64,000 nt of DNA, from the NCBI RefSeq assembly GCF_900107965.1, contig NZ_FNVU01000024.1:93687-157686 (forward strand), written 5' to 3'. This DNA comes from Actinacidiphila yanglinensis. Lineage in GTDB: Bacteria; Actinomycetota; Actinomycetes; Streptomycetales; Streptomycetaceae. The position numbers and the translations under genes were made by a program. The notes beneath the pieces were generated by a model. It had not been told where the DNA came from and ran no database searches. It saw only the letters and a list, made by a program, of their open reading frames with translations. This document shows positions 63,507 through 64,000 of the stretch, in pieces. Position 1 is the first letter of the stretch; each line of letters starts with the position of its first letter.

Positions 63507-64000
63507 CTACCCGAGCGGAACCGGTGCCGGGAAGTACCCGGCGCCGGTGAAGAACTCCGCGTAGGTGCCGAACAGTTCCGCGTCGATCTCCGGGCAGGTG
63601 ATGCCCGTGCCGGCCAGCGCCGCCTCCGTCGCGCTGACGTCCACCTCCGTGTAGAGGGCCCGGCCCGCGGTCATGTAGGCCCGGAAGATGTCGATCATCG
63701 GGAAGAGCGCGTTGTCCCGGTCGGCGCGGACCGTGGCGACGAACTCCTCCCAGGGCACCTCGTCCAGCACGTGGCCGGACTTGCGCAGCTGCGCGACCAT
63801 CTCGGCGAAGCTCACCGCCGAGGGGTTGAACAGGTGGAAGGTCCGGCCGTGCGTGGTGCGGGAGATCGCCAGGATCGCGGCGCTGACGTAGTCCACCGGG
63901 ACCATCGGGAACAGCGCGTCCGCGCCGGTCGGCATCGCCCCTGCCTGCAGGCTGCCCTTCAGGCTCAGCCAGACGAAGTCGCGGGTCTGGCAGGCGCCGT
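63507..64000 (-). CDS. thioester-reductase-type SDR, C-terminal fragment (5' end outside window)
   Basis: The minus-strand frame is open from the window edge to a TAG at 63507-63509, giving about 164 residues. It reads DFVWLSLKGSLQAG, PMVPVDYVSAAILAISR, GRTFHLFNPSAVSFAEMVAQ, LDEVPWEEFVATVRAD and FPMIDIF, which fits the C-terminal part of the NAD-binding-4/thioester reductase family found at the ends of NRPSs and PKSs or as stand-alone proteins. The catalytic YxxxK part would be upstream, outside the window. Such domains reduce carrier-bound thioesters to aldehydes with NADPH. It may be the end of a neighbouring NRPS or a second reductive-release factor for this cluster. Confidence 0.78.
   Translation of the reverse strand, partial: GACQTRDFVWLSLKGSLQAGAMPTGADALFPMVPVDYVSAAILAISRTTHGRTFHLFNPSAVSFAEMVAQLRKSGHVLDEVPWEEFVATVRADRDNALFPMIDIFRAYMTAGRALYTEVDVSATEAALAGTGITCPEIDAELFGTYAEFFTGAGYFPAPVPLG

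Overview
The window is very GC-rich with strongly G/C-ending codons, modular type I polyketide synthases, SARP and LuxR regulators and in-frame TTA codons. This points to a Streptomyces or a close relative in the Streptomycetaceae. No rRNA, tRNA, CRISPR array or intact insertion sequence was seen.

Layout. 1-15.5 kb is ordinary chromosomal cargo: two SpoIIE/PP2C phosphatase paralogues (one cut by the window start), an EI24/CysZ-like membrane protein, a zinc alcohol dehydrogenase, a Nudix hydrolase, a frameshifted mannonate-dehydratase-like enolase-superfamily gene divergent from an SDR, a FUSC-type membrane protein followed by a 150-bp tandem repeat, and a four-gene oligopeptide-type ABC importer operon on the minus strand. 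15.9-61.6 kb is a type I PKS gene cluster. It runs: flavin reductase, LuxR-family regulator, five genes for methoxymalonyl-ACP, a SARP regulator, PKS1 (one module), PKS2 (two modules), an aminotransferase fused to a cyanobacterial acyl-ACP-reductase-like domain, a DHA2 exporter, a group D flavin monooxygenase, PKS3 (KSQ loading module plus module 1) and PKS4 (one module). 62-64 kb holds a second MFS exporter, a very long hairpin and the C-terminus of a thioester-reductase-type SDR running off the window.

How it may work (inference). PKS3 starts the chain by decarboxylating methylmalonyl to propionyl (KSQ; YASH-type AT). The likely order is PKS3, PKS4, PKS1, PKS2. KR and DH are present in modules 1-4 and ER only in PKS1. 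The last module (second half of PKS2) looks dead for extension and reduction: its AT has lost about 100 residues including both catalytic motifs, its KR has Phe for the catalytic Tyr and a broken NADPH motif, and its DH has Glu for the catalytic Asp. Its KS and ACP look intact. No PKS ends in a thioesterase. The gene directly after PKS2 encodes the aminotransferase-reductase fusion, so release is probably reductive, giving an aldehyde that is transaminated to an amine or cyclic imine. The monooxygenase plus flavin reductase resemble N-oxygenating pairs such as VlmH/VlmR of valanimycin, so the product may be an N-oxygenated, methoxylated polyketide amine or alkaloid. This is the most interesting system in the window.

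Control. TTA codons (read by the bldA tRNA) occur in the LuxR gene (one), the SARP gene (two), the DHA2 exporter and PKS3. That suggests expression tied to development. Strong hairpins separate the aminotransferase, exporter, monooxygenase and PKS3 units.
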